From Lachnoclostridium sp. UBA7097 (GTDB lineage: Bacteria > Bacillota > Clostridia > Lachnospirales > Lachnospiraceae), in contig DKYP01000100.1 in the NCBI GenBank assembly GCA_002499945.1, positions 1 through 64,000 of the forward strand: a DNA stretch of 64,000 nucleotides, written 5' to 3'. Position 1 is the first letter of the stretch. Each line of letters opens with the position of its first letter. Both the position numbers and the translations under genes were made by a program. Shown here in pieces: positions 37,116-45,205 of this stretch. The notes under the pieces were generated by a model. The model was not told the DNA's origin, made no database searches, and worked only from the letters and a program-made list of their open reading frames with translations.

Positions 37116-37154
37116 AAAAAACATGGCATACAGTTAATGTATGCCATGTTTTTT
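37116..37154. terminator. Bidirectional terminator
   Basis: AAAAAACATGGCATAC (37116-37131) pairs exactly with GTATGCCATGTTTTTT (37139-37154). A- and T-runs flank both sides, so it serves the L,D-transpeptidase gene and the opposing ABC-F gene. Confidence 0.95.
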
Positions 37155-37169
37155 GTACAGGCTGCATAA

Positions 37170-39092
37170 TTATAGCGTATCTGACAGTGCTTCCCATTGT
37201 TCCATAAGCTCTTCAAGCCTGTTCCCGTTAGCTTCATGTTCTTTGGAAAGTTCCTGTAATAATTGTATATTTGTACCATTAGCCGGGTCTTGCAGCTGTG
37301 AATCAATTTCTGCATTACGTGTTTCAAGCTGCTCTATTTCTGCTTCCGTTTTTTTCAGTTCATTTTCTATTTTCCTAAGCCTTGCCTGTTCTTCTTTCTG
37401 CTGCTGCCAGTTTAGTTTATTGCCAAGGGCTTCTTTAGCTGTGTTTTTGCTGTTGTCTTGTAAAGCTGTGCCAAGCTGTGCCCTTTCAGCATCCTCTTTT
37501 TTCTCAAGGTAATAATCATAATTTCCAGGATAGTTTACTATTTGTTTCTGTGTAAGGTTTAGTATCCTTGATGCAGTTGTATTTATAAAATACCTGTCAT
37601 GTGATACATATAAAACAGTACCCTCAAAGTTATTAACTGCATGTTCCAGTATTTCCTTGGAATCAATATCAAGGTGGTTGGTAGGCTCGTCAAGCAGCAG
37701 GAAATTGGCATCTGAAAGCATAAGTTTTGCAAGTGATACACGTCCCCTTTCGCCGCCGCTTAAGTTTTTAACCTGCTTGAATACATCATCATTTGTAAAA
37801 AGAAAAGCTGCCAGTACATTGCGTACCTGTGTATTATTCATATCAGGGTATGTATCCTGTATCTCTTCAAATAATGTCTTTTCAGGGTGGAGTACCTGGT
37901 GCTCTTGGTCATAATATGCTACCTGCACATTAGTGCCAAACTTTACCTGCCCGCCAGAACTGGCTGCTCCCATAAGGATTTTAAGTATAGTGGTTTTGCC
38001 TGTGCCATTGTCACCAATTATTGCAACATGTTCACCTTTTTTTATATCAAAACTGATATCTGAAAAAAGTTCATGTGCCCCATAACTTTTGGAAAGCCCC
38101 TTTACTGAAAGCACATCATTACCACTTTGTATGCGTGGTTTAAAAAGCAAATTCATTTTAGTGTTTTCTTCCACAGGTTTGTCTATACGCTCTATTTTAT
38201 CAAGCATTTTTTCACGGCTCTCAGCCCTTTTAATTGACTTTTCCCTGTTAAATGATTTAAGCTTTGCAATAACTTCTTCCTGGTGCTTTATTTCTGCCTG
38301 CTGGTTAAGGTACTGTTTCATAAGTGCATCAAGCGCAGCCTGTTTTTTCTTAGAATATTCTGTATAATTTCCCTGGAATACACTGCATTTTGTCTGCCTT
38401 AGTTCAATTACCTTGGCCGCAATTTTATCAAGGAAATACCTGTCATGTGCCACAACAAGCACAGCCCCTTTATAGTTTGCAAGATATCCTTCAAGCCACT
38501 GTATTGAATTCATGTCAAGGTGGTTGGCAGGTTCGTCAAGAATAATAAGGTCCGGATTTTTAAGAAGCATCATTGCAAGGGCAACCCTTGTCTTTTCACC
38601 ACCAGAAAGCGACCTTACAGGCTGGCAGTAATCTTCTTCATTAAACCCGAGCCCCTTTAAAACACCTGTAATTTCACTTTCATATGAATAACCGCCAAGC
38701 TGTTCAAAGCGGTGCCTTGCCTGGTCATATTGCTTAATAAGCGGTTCAATACCTGTGCTGTCTGCATTGTCCATCTGTACTGATAAATCATCAAGCCGCC
38801 TGGCAAGCTCTGCAACTTCAGGCCTTGCATTATGCATCTCATCTAAAATGCTTTTGCCAGAATCATATTCCTGGTTCTGTGCAAAATACCCTATGGAAAT
38901 ATCTTTACGGATAATAACTTCACCACTGTCCGCTTCCAGTTCATTCATAATAATTTTTATAAGAGTGGATTTGCCAGAGCCATTTATTCCTACTATTGCT
39001 GCTTTTTCATTATCATTTATATGGAAAGACACATCGTTTAAAATAATATCTGTTAAAAAAGTCTTGGTAATATGGCTGCATTGTAAAATCAT
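37170..39092 (-). CDS. ABC-F family ATPase
   Basis: Soluble protein with two ABC ATPase domains and no membrane part; ABC-F proteins act on the ribosome in translation quality control or antibiotic protection. In 640 residues: Walker A VGINGSGKST (near 36), signature LSGGEKTRVALAMMLL, linker with LRQTKCSVFQGNYTEYSKKK, second Walker A IGDNGTGKTT, signature LSGGERGRVSLAKLML, and a C-terminal coiled coil (from about 555). The frame is open upstream to 39254, but ATG 39092 gives the family start MILQCSHITKTF. The closest known subgroup looks like YdiF/Uup, so a housekeeping role is likelier than resistance. Confidence 0.92.
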   Translation of the reverse strand: MILQCSHITKTFLTDIILNDVSFHINDNEKAAIVGINGSGKSTLIKIIMNELEADSGEVIIRKDISIGYFAQNQEYDSGKSILDEMHNARPEVAELARRLDDLSVQMDNADSTGIEPLIKQYDQARHRFEQLGGYSYESEITGVLKGLGFNEEDYCQPVRSLSGGEKTRVALAMMLLKNPDLIILDEPANHLDMNSIQWLEGYLANYKGAVLVVAHDRYFLDKIAAKVIELRQTKCSVFQGNYTEYSKKKQAALDALMKQYLNQQAEIKHQEEVIAKLKSFNREKSIKRAESREKMLDKIERIDKPVEENTKMNLLFKPRIQSGNDVLSVKGLSKSYGAHELFSDISFDIKKGEHVAIIGDNGTGKTTILKILMGAASSGGQVKFGTNVQVAYYDQEHQVLHPEKTLFEEIQDTYPDMNNTQVRNVLAAFLFTNDDVFKQVKNLSGGERGRVSLAKLMLSDANFLLLDEPTNHLDIDSKEILEHAVNNFEGTVLYVSHDRYFINTTASRILNLTQKQIVNYPGNYDYYLEKKEDAERAQLGTALQDNSKNTAKEALGNKLNWQQQKEEQARLRKIENELKKTEAEIEQLETRNAEIDSQLQDPANGTNIQLLQELSKEHEANGNRLEELMEQWEALSDTL

Positions 39093-39273
39093 ATAATTCC
39101 CCGTTTCTAAATAAAAATTTTTAAATAATTCATTATTATAAACTAATATACGGAAAAAGGCAAATTTCCAGCCAAAAAACAAAATATTGTAAATCTGGTA
39201 GAAATATAAATATGGCTGTGGTATTATATTAGCAGTATAAACCAGAATGGGCAAATGGAAGAGGAGGTTATTT

Positions 39274-40146
39274 ATGCGTAGTGAAACAGAGATGTATAAT
39301 TTAATTATGGATATTGCAAATAAAGATAACAGGATTTTAGCGGTATATATGAATGGTTCAAGGACAAATAAAAATGTACATAAGGATATTTTCCAGGATT
39401 ATGATATTGTATTTGTAGTAAAAGAAACAAAAAGTTTTATTGAAGATAAAGAATGGATTTACAATTTTGGAAATATTTTATATATGCAGTATCCAGAAGA
39501 AAGCCCATATTATCCAAATGATATAGAAAATTGTTATGGCTGGTTAATGCAGTTTGATGATGGAAACAGGATTGACCTCCATGTGGAAATAATCCCACAT
39601 GCTAAAGATAATATTTTAAATGATAAGCTTTGCAAAATTTTACTGGATAAGGAAAACATCCTGCCAGAGATACCAGAAGCAACAGATGAAGATTACCATG
39701 TAAGAAAACCATCAGAAGCACAGTTCCTGGCATGTGCAAATGATTTCTGGTGGTGTACTAACAACCTGGCAAAAGGGTTATGGCGCCAGGAAATGCCATA
39801 TGTACAGGATATGGCAAATTTTGTTGTACGCAAGCAGCTAGAAAGAATGTTGGCATGGAAAGCAGGAATAAAAACAGACTTTAGTGCCAGTGTTGGAAAA
39901 TCTGCAAAGTATCTTTATAAATGGATTGGACAGGAAGAATACCAAAAGTATTTAGATACATACTTTGGAGGGAATATAAACGAAGCATGGAAAGCAATTT
40001 TTTCTATGTGTGGTTTATTTAATTCTGTGGCGGAATTTGTAGCCGGGGAATTAGGATATACTTACAATAAAAAAGAAGCAAAAGCAGCAGAAGAATTTTT
40101 AAAACACGTAAAAAACCTGCCACAAGATGCAAAAGAAGTTTACTAA
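39274..40146 (+). CDS. ANT(6)-like aminoglycoside nucleotidyltransferase
   Basis: Member of the aminoglycoside 6-adenylyltransferase family, which inactivates streptomycin by adenylylation. The N-terminal nucleotidyltransferase motif is seen as AVYMNGSRTNKN...FQDYDIVFVV, then DGNRIDLHVEI with the third acidic residue, and a helical C-terminal domain with ANDFWWCTNNLAKGLWR. At 290 residues it fits the family. ATG 39274 has GAGGAGG upstream; the frame is open from 39247. Base composition matches its neighbours and no mobile element flanks it, so it looks like a long-resident chromosomal copy. Whether it confers resistance cannot be told from sequence. Confidence 0.87.
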   Translation: MRSETEMYNLIMDIANKDNRILAVYMNGSRTNKNVHKDIFQDYDIVFVVKETKSFIEDKEWIYNFGNILYMQYPEESPYYPNDIENCYGWLMQFDDGNRIDLHVEIIPHAKDNILNDKLCKILLDKENILPEIPEATDEDYHVRKPSEAQFLACANDFWWCTNNLAKGLWRQEMPYVQDMANFVVRKQLERMLAWKAGIKTDFSASVGKSAKYLYKWIGQEEYQKYLDTYFGGNINEAWKAIFSMCGLFNSVAEFVAGELGYTYNKKEAKAAEEFLKHVKNLPQDAKEVY

Positions 40147-40176
40147 ACAATAGAATCAGGTATTTATTCAAAAAAA

Positions 40177-40208
40177 CCTCTGGGATTTAAGTTCCAGAGG
40201 GCTTTTTT
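40177..40208. terminator. Terminator between ANT(6)-like and Uma2-like genes
   Basis: CCTCTGG (40177-40183) pairs with CCAGAGG (40194-40200), with six Ts after and AAAAAA before, so it can act in both directions. Confidence 0.9.
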
Positions 40209-40767
40209 AATCGTATAGTAAATTGGCAATATCAGGGAAATTAATATATAAATCATCATAAATATTAACCTTTATTTTGTCACGGAAAGTATGAGCAACT
40301 GTCCTGAATTTATCTTCTTCAAGGTAATATACAAATACTGCCTGTTCTAACGGGTCAACAATCCAGTATTCACGCACTCCTGCATCTGCATACAAGTTAA
40401 GCTTGCGTATATAGTCATGGCTTGCAGTTCCTGGTGATATAATTTCAATAATCCAGTCTGGTGCACCTGTACAGCCACGGTCAGTTAGTTTGCTATTGTC
40501 ACATATAACACTTATATCTGGTTCTACTATTGTTGTTCTGTCCCCAAATAGTTTGACAGCAAATGGGGCAGGATAAATCTGGCATGAACCGCCTTTTGAT
40601 TTTATATATTGTCCAATAGTAATATGCAATTCGGATAATATTTTCTGATGTACCCTGCTTGGTGCTGCCTGGTAATAAATTCTTCCGTCAATTATTTCCG
40701 CTCTGGTATCTTCAGGTATGTTGTAATAGTCTTCTTCAGAGTAAAATTCCTGCATGGGTAATGCCAT
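40207..40767 (-). CDS. Uma2-family (DUF820) PD-(D/E)XK nuclease-like protein
   Basis: Uma2 proteins share the restriction-endonuclease-like fold but have no settled role. The 186-residue chain has the family start (EEDYYNIPEDTRAEIIDGRIYY), then RTTIVEPDISVICD, PDWIIEIISPGTASHDYIRKLNLYADAGVREYWIVDP. The acidic PD...E residues of the fold are present. Its frame opens at 40815, but ATG 40767 has GAAAGGAAG before it. A second member of the family is cut by the right window edge. Confidence 0.88.
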   Translation of the reverse strand: MALPMQEFYSEEDYYNIPEDTRAEIIDGRIYYQAAPSRVHQKILSELHITIGQYIKSKGGSCQIYPAPFAVKLFGDRTTIVEPDISVICDNSKLTDRGCTGAPDWIIEIISPGTASHDYIRKLNLYADAGVREYWIVDPLEQAVFVYYLEEDKFRTVAHTFRDKIKVNIYDDLYINFPDIANLLYD

Positions 40768-40806
40768 AATAACACTTCCTTTCATTTTTTTTATTGTAAT
40801 GTTATT

Positions 40807-40835
40807 ATTATACACTATTAAATAAGTATTTGCAA
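40807..40835 (-). promoter_or_regulatory. Promoter of the Uma2-like gene
   Basis: On the minus strand TTGCAA (40830-40835), a 17-base spacer and a perfect TATAAT (40807-40812) lie about 40 bases before ATG 40767. Confidence 0.75.
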
Positions 40836-41000
40836 TTTATAAAGTGTAACTTAAGTTTCCCGTTTTTTTGTTGCAAAGAAGTATTGTGTTTCTATAAAAG
40901 GTACTTCTGTATTTAATGCAGGGGTATCTTTTTTAATTTCCTGATGCAGTAAAAATGGAAGTAGCAATTTATGTTTATTCTTTGCTGGCAGCAATACACA

Positions 41001-41041
41001 GGTTTTCAAATGGCAGTTTGCCAGGCACTGGCATGAAAACC
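41001..41041. other. Nested inverted repeats in the 425-base gap before mraZ
   Basis: In the gene-free stretch 40768-41192, GGTTTTCA (41001-41008) pairs with TGAAAACC (41034-41041). Inside lie TGGCA (41011), TGCCA (41019) and TGGCA (41029), so the middle TGCCA can pair with either neighbour. No T-run follows and no open frame with a ribosome site is present. The rest of the gap shows only the two promoters and the repeats next to mraZ. Confidence 0.35.
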
Positions 41042-41124
41042 GTCCATTCCTACAAAGATATATAAAAAACCTAGTTTGATATTTTTAGCAAAAAATACTT
41101 GCTAAATTCACTTGAAAGTTATAT

Positions 41125-41181
41125 TATAATTGGTAAGTGGATGAAAGTGGGGAAAAAGACATACCAGGTGGCTGGAAGTGG
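41125..41181 (+). promoter_or_regulatory. mraZ promoter -10 box and MraZ-box-like repeats
   Basis: TATAAT (41125-41130) without a clear -35 box is followed by AGTGG at 41136 and 41146 and by GGTGG at 41167 and AGTGG at 41177, giving two pairs with exactly 10-base spacing. MraZ is known to bind direct repeats of TGGG type spaced by one helical turn upstream of its own operon, so this is a likely autoregulatory site. Confidence 0.5.
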
Positions 41182-41192
41182 GGGTGTATGCC

Positions 41193-41621
41193 ATGTTTAT
41201 GGGACAATACGGGCATACTATTGATGCAAAGGGAAGAACCGTTGTTCCTGTCCAGTACCGCCAGAGCCTTGGGGATACTTTTGTTATTACACGTGGGCTT
41301 GATGGATGTCTTTTTCTTTATCCGTTACAGGAGTGGCAGGTTTTTGTGGACAAGCTGCAGGCGCTGCCTTCGGACCAGAAGACAAGGAAGCTGCAGCGGC
41401 AGTTCCTTTCTAAAGCTATGGAGGTAACACCTGACAAGCAGGGAAGGATACTAATTCCTTCTTTATTACGTGATAAAGCAGGACTTGTGAAGGATATAGT
41501 TTTTGTAGGCATGATGAACCGTATTGAAATCTGGGACAAGGCAAGGCTTGAAGCGGAGGAAGATGAAGAAGATGGTTCTTTGCTTGAAATGGTAATGGAT
41601 GGGCTTGATATTTCTATATAA
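41193..41621 (+). CDS. mraZ: Transcriptional regulator MraZ
   Basis: First gene of the dcw cluster; MraZ forms a ring with AbrB-like DNA-binding domains and represses its own operon. The 142-residue protein starts MFMGQYGHTIDAKGRTVVP and has the second repeat near residue 77 (VTPDKQGRILIPSLLRD). ATG 41193 is chosen over earlier in-frame starts because the family begins there and GGGGG lies upstream. An acidic tail ends the protein. Confidence 0.95.
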   Translation: MFMGQYGHTIDAKGRTVVPVQYRQSLGDTFVITRGLDGCLFLYPLQEWQVFVDKLQALPSDQKTRKLQRQFLSKAMEVTPDKQGRILIPSLLRDKAGLVKDIVFVGMMNRIEIWDKARLEAEEDEEDGSLLEMVMDGLDISI

Positions 41622-41696
41622 TATATATTTTAAAATATATTTTTTAAAATACAAAGTAAAATAATTGCTAGTTACAGCATTGACCAGGAGGCTGCT

Positions 41697-42632
41697 ATGG
41701 AATTTGTACATAAGCCGGTTATGCCTGAAGAAGTCCTTAACGGGCTGGCAGTAAAGCAGGATGGTATTTATGCAGATGGTACAATGGGCGGGGCAGGGCA
41801 TGGTTACATGATATGTAAAAGGCTTGGTGCCTCTGGCTGTTATATAGGCATGGACCAGGATGCGGATGCTGTAAAGGCAGGCACAAAAAGGCTGCAGGAG
41901 TTTGGCAGCAAGGTAACAATTATAAGGGAGAATTACTCTGATATGGTACCAGCCCTTAATGGGATGGGTATTGGAAAGGTTGATGGCATACTTCTTGACT
42001 TAGGGGTTTCATCATTCCAGCTTGACACAGCAGAAAGAGGTTTTTCATACCGTATGGATGCACCGCTTGATATGCGCATGGATAACAGGCAGGAGCTTAC
42101 AGCTGCTGATATTGTCAATACGTACCCTGAAAACAGGCTGTTTCATATAATAAAGGATTATGGTGAGGACAAGTTCGCTAAAAATATTGCAAAGCATATA
42201 GTGGCAGAACGTGCAAAAGCACCAATCCTTACAACAGGGAGGCTGGCAGAGATTGCAGGCCAGTCTGTACCAATGAAGTTTAAAAAGCGGGGCGGGAATC
42301 CTGCTAAAAGAACTTTCCAGGCAATCAGGATAGAAGTGAACCATGAACTGGATGTGCTTTCAGGAAGCATTAATGGCATGGTTGACATTTTAAAGCCTGG
42401 CGGAAGATTTTGCATAATTACATTCCATTCACTTGAAGACAGAATTGTAAAACAGGCTTTCCGCAAAGCAGAAAACCCATGTACATGCCCTCCGGATTTT
42501 CCAGTGTGTGTGTGCGGGAATGTTTCTAAAGGCAAAGTAATAACCAAAAAGCCGGTTATTCCAAGTGGACAGGAGATGGAACAGAACCCTCGTTCCAAAA
42601 GCGCAAAGTTAAGAATTTTCAGACATAATTAG
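41697..42632 (+). CDS. rsmH: 16S rRNA (cytosine-1402-N4)-methyltransferase
   Basis: SAM-dependent methyltransferase that modifies C1402 in the ribosomal P site; also called MraW. The 311 residues include the start [15 protein letters not shown], the SAM loop [37 protein letters not shown] and the C-terminal [21 protein letters not shown] lies before ATG. Standard second gene of the cluster. Confidence 0.97.
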   Translation: MEFVHKPVMPEEVLNGLAVKQDGIYADGTMGGAGHGYMICKRLGASGCYIGMDQDADAVKAGTKRLQEFGSKVTIIRENYSDMVPALNGMGIGKVDGILLDLGVSSFQLDTAERGFSYRMDAPLDMRMDNRQELTAADIVNTYPENRLFHIIKDYGEDKFAKNIAKHIVAERAKAPILTTGRLAEIAGQSVPMKFKKRGGNPAKRTFQAIRIEVNHELDVLSGSINGMVDILKPGGRFCIITFHSLEDRIVKQAFRKAENPCTCPPDFPVCVCGNVSKGKVITKKPVIPSGQEMEQNPRSKSAKLRIFRHN

Positions 42633-42645
42633 AGGAGGGATTTAT

Positions 42646-43167
42646 ATGGCTGATATACCAGACCGGCGGGTGGGAAAACAATACAGGCAGAATACACATG
42701 CCAGGAATACAAGAAGTTATTATGATGGCATTGATGGAAATACAGTAAGGCAGTTAAATGCTGTTCCTAAGAGAAGGGAACGGGAAGTACCAGGGCAAAG
42801 GCCACACAGGCGTCCGGAAAGGCAGCCGGCAAGTATGCCAGGGATTGACTGGGCATCATTTGTATTTATGTTTTGTGCTTTATGTGTTGTGATGTTTGTT
42901 GCATTTGCATATATCCATACACAGAACCAGGTACGCAGCATGAAGAAGGAAGTTGTGTCAATGCGGGCAGAGGTTGAAGAACAGCAGGAGAAAAATAGTA
43001 TAAAATACAATGAAATTATTGCAAGTACAGACCTTGCTGAGATATATAAGCGCGCAACGGAGAAACTCCATATGGTTATGGCTGATGGCAATAAGGTATA
43101 TAAATATAAGAATAAGAAGAGCGATATGGTAAAACAGTACGCAGATGTGCCCGGTTCAGGGGATTAA
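42646..43167 (+). CDS. FtsL-like cell-division protein
   Basis: Short bitopic protein in the ftsL position of the cluster. Its 173 residues have a long basic cytosolic part (about 1-68), one membrane segment (WASFVFMFCALCVVMFVAFAY) and an outer coiled coil (VRSMKKEVVSMRAEVEEQQEKN). FtsL proteins bind DivIB/FtsQ and DivIC in the divisome; sequence identity within the family is too low for a firm name, so the call rests on position and topology. Confidence 0.75.
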   Translation: MADIPDRRVGKQYRQNTHARNTRSYYDGIDGNTVRQLNAVPKRREREVPGQRPHRRPERQPASMPGIDWASFVFMFCALCVVMFVAFAYIHTQNQVRSMKKEVVSMRAEVEEQQEKNSIKYNEIIASTDLAEIYKRATEKLHMVMADGNKVYKYKNKKSDMVKQYADVPGSGD

Positions 43168-43178
43168 GAAGGAATTTT

Positions 43179-45122
43179 ATGGCAAGGAAAGCATCAGATA
43201 CAAGAGGAAATGTACGTGTAGCAAGAAAGTTTATGTATGCAAGGCTTTTATTTATATTTGCAATGGTATTAATAGCATTTATTGTGCTTATGGTACGTAT
43301 TGTTTACCTTAGCAAAAATAAAGGCGATGCATATGAGAAGAAGGTACTTGCACAGCAGAGTTATGTAAGCAATGTGGTACAATATAAGAGGGGGGACATT
43401 ACAGACAGGAACGGCAATAAGCTTGCAACAAGCATTAAGGTTTATAACCTTATAATAGACCCTAAGCTGCTCCTGTCTGATGAAGAGTTTCTTGAGCCTA
43501 CCCTGGGTGCGTTAAATAAGGCATTTGGGATACCAGCCCGTAAAATTAAGAGAATCCTTAAGAAAAATCCTTCATCACAGTATTATGTAATGAAGAAATT
43601 CAAACACCTTGGCGCAGGCAGTGTGGAAGAGTTTGAGAAACTCCAGGAGAAGGATAAAAAGCACATAAAAGGAGTATGGTTTGAAGAAGAATATGTAAGG
43701 AATTACCCGTATTCAACAGTTGCATGTGATGTAATTGGTTTCTGTAATTCCAATGAAGATGGTGCATGGGGCATAGAGAGGGAATATAATTCTTCATTAA
43801 ATGGTTCTTATGGCAGAAGTTACGGATATTTTGATTCAGGGCTTAACCTTGTACAGACTATTAAACCGGCTGTTAATGGCAATACAGTAGTATCTACAAT
43901 AGATGTTAATATACAGGGGATACTTGAACAGCATATGGAGAAGTTTGAGAAGAATACAGGTTCTGAGAATATGGGCTGTATTATAATGAACCCAAATAAT
44001 GGTGAAATATATGCAATGGCATCATACCCGTTTTATAATTTAAATGACCCAAGGGATTTGTCAGATTTTTATTCTGAGAACCAGCTTGAAAAGATGAGTG
44101 AAGAGAAGAAGCTTGAAAAGCTTAATGCACTCTGGAGGAACTACTGCATAAGTGATTCATATGAGCCGGGGTCTACATTAAAGCCGCTTACTGTGGCGGC
44201 AGCATTAGATGAGGGTGTTGCTTCTGATGGCAGTTATTACAGGTGTGACGGCGGGCAGCAGGTGGCTGACAGGTATATTAGGTGTGTTGCATATGCAAAA
44301 GGAGGCCATGGGTATACAAGTATATGCCAGGCGCTTAAATGGTCATGCAATGATGTGCTTATGGCTCTTGGAAAGGGGCTTGGCAAGACAAAGTTTTTAG
44401 ATTATATTAATAATTTTGGTTTGGGCAGGAAAACAGGGATAGACCTTCCTGGCGAGGCTTCAGGCGCAGTATTTACTGAAAATACAATGGGGCCTGTACA
44501 GCTTGCAACTTCAAGTTTCGGGCAGAGCCAGACTGTTACAATGATACAGATGGCAGCGGCATTTTCTGCAATAGTGAATGGCGGTACATATTACCAGCCA
44601 CATGTGGTTAAGGAAATTAATACAGAGGCAGGTGCGGTTGTTTCTTCTAATGATAATATGCTTGTAAGGCGTGTTATAACAGAGGAAACAAGTAAGACTC
44701 TTAGAAACTATTTATATAAGACAGTTTCAGATGAAGATGGCACGGCAAGCCCTGCAAGGGTTAAAGGATATGAAATAGGGGGCAAGACTGGTACTGCTGA
44801 GAAACAGCCAAGGGGGAAAGGCAATTACCTTCTTTCATTTATTGGCTGCACACCAGCTGACAAGCCCGAAGTAGTAATTTATGTAATTGTAGATGAGCCC
44901 CATGTTGAAGACCAGCCACACAGTATTTATGCAACGGAATTTGCAAGTGATGTAATGAAGGATGTGCTTCCGTTCCTTGGCTTGTATCCGGACAAAAGTG
45001 TTAAAAAGTCTAAGAAAAACCAGGCTTTAAAGATAAAATTACCATCAACTAAGGATGGCAGGCTTATTGAAGCACCAGAGGGCGGCTTTTCTAATAAAGA
45101 TTATGGTGTGGCAGGGCAGTGA
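43179..45122 (+). CDS. Penicillin-binding protein, FtsI/PBP2x-like transpeptidase
   Basis: Class B penicillin-binding protein for septal peptidoglycan cross-linking. The 647 residues have an N-terminal membrane anchor, a pedestal (KRGDITDRNGNKLATS) and a transpeptidase domain with SxxK in YEPGSTLKPLT, SxN in KWSCNDVL, and KTG in GGKTGTAEKQ. No PASTA repeat is seen at the C-terminus, which is Lys-rich instead. It is the first of two tandem genes of this type; which serves vegetative division and which sporulation cannot be settled from sequence. Confidence 0.9.
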   Translation: MARKASDTRGNVRVARKFMYARLLFIFAMVLIAFIVLMVRIVYLSKNKGDAYEKKVLAQQSYVSNVVQYKRGDITDRNGNKLATSIKVYNLIIDPKLLLSDEEFLEPTLGALNKAFGIPARKIKRILKKNPSSQYYVMKKFKHLGAGSVEEFEKLQEKDKKHIKGVWFEEEYVRNYPYSTVACDVIGFCNSNEDGAWGIEREYNSSLNGSYGRSYGYFDSGLNLVQTIKPAVNGNTVVSTIDVNIQGILEQHMEKFEKNTGSENMGCIIMNPNNGEIYAMASYPFYNLNDPRDLSDFYSENQLEKMSEEKKLEKLNALWRNYCISDSYEPGSTLKPLTVAAALDEGVASDGSYYRCDGGQQVADRYIRCVAYAKGGHGYTSICQALKWSCNDVLMALGKGLGKTKFLDYINNFGLGRKTGIDLPGEASGAVFTENTMGPVQLATSSFGQSQTVTMIQMAAAFSAIVNGGTYYQPHVVKEINTEAGAVVSSNDNMLVRRVITEETSKTLRNYLYKTVSDEDGTASPARVKGYEIGGKTGTAEKQPRGKGNYLLSFIGCTPADKPEVVIYVIVDEPHVEDQPHSIYATEFASDVMKDVLPFLGLYPDKSVKKSKKNQALKIKLPSTKDGRLIEAPEGGFSNKDYGVAGQ

Positions 45123-45205
45123 TGCAGGAGGCAGGCACTGGCAGGAATATTTTTCATAAATACTAATAAGCTATAGTAATAAATTTTATATATGGCAGAT
45201 TATTT

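Noticed and set aside
37170..39092. ABC-F gene as an antibiotic-resistance determinant
   Set aside because: The C-terminal coiled coil and linker look like the housekeeping YdiF/Uup type, and no resistance-type leader peptide precedes it.
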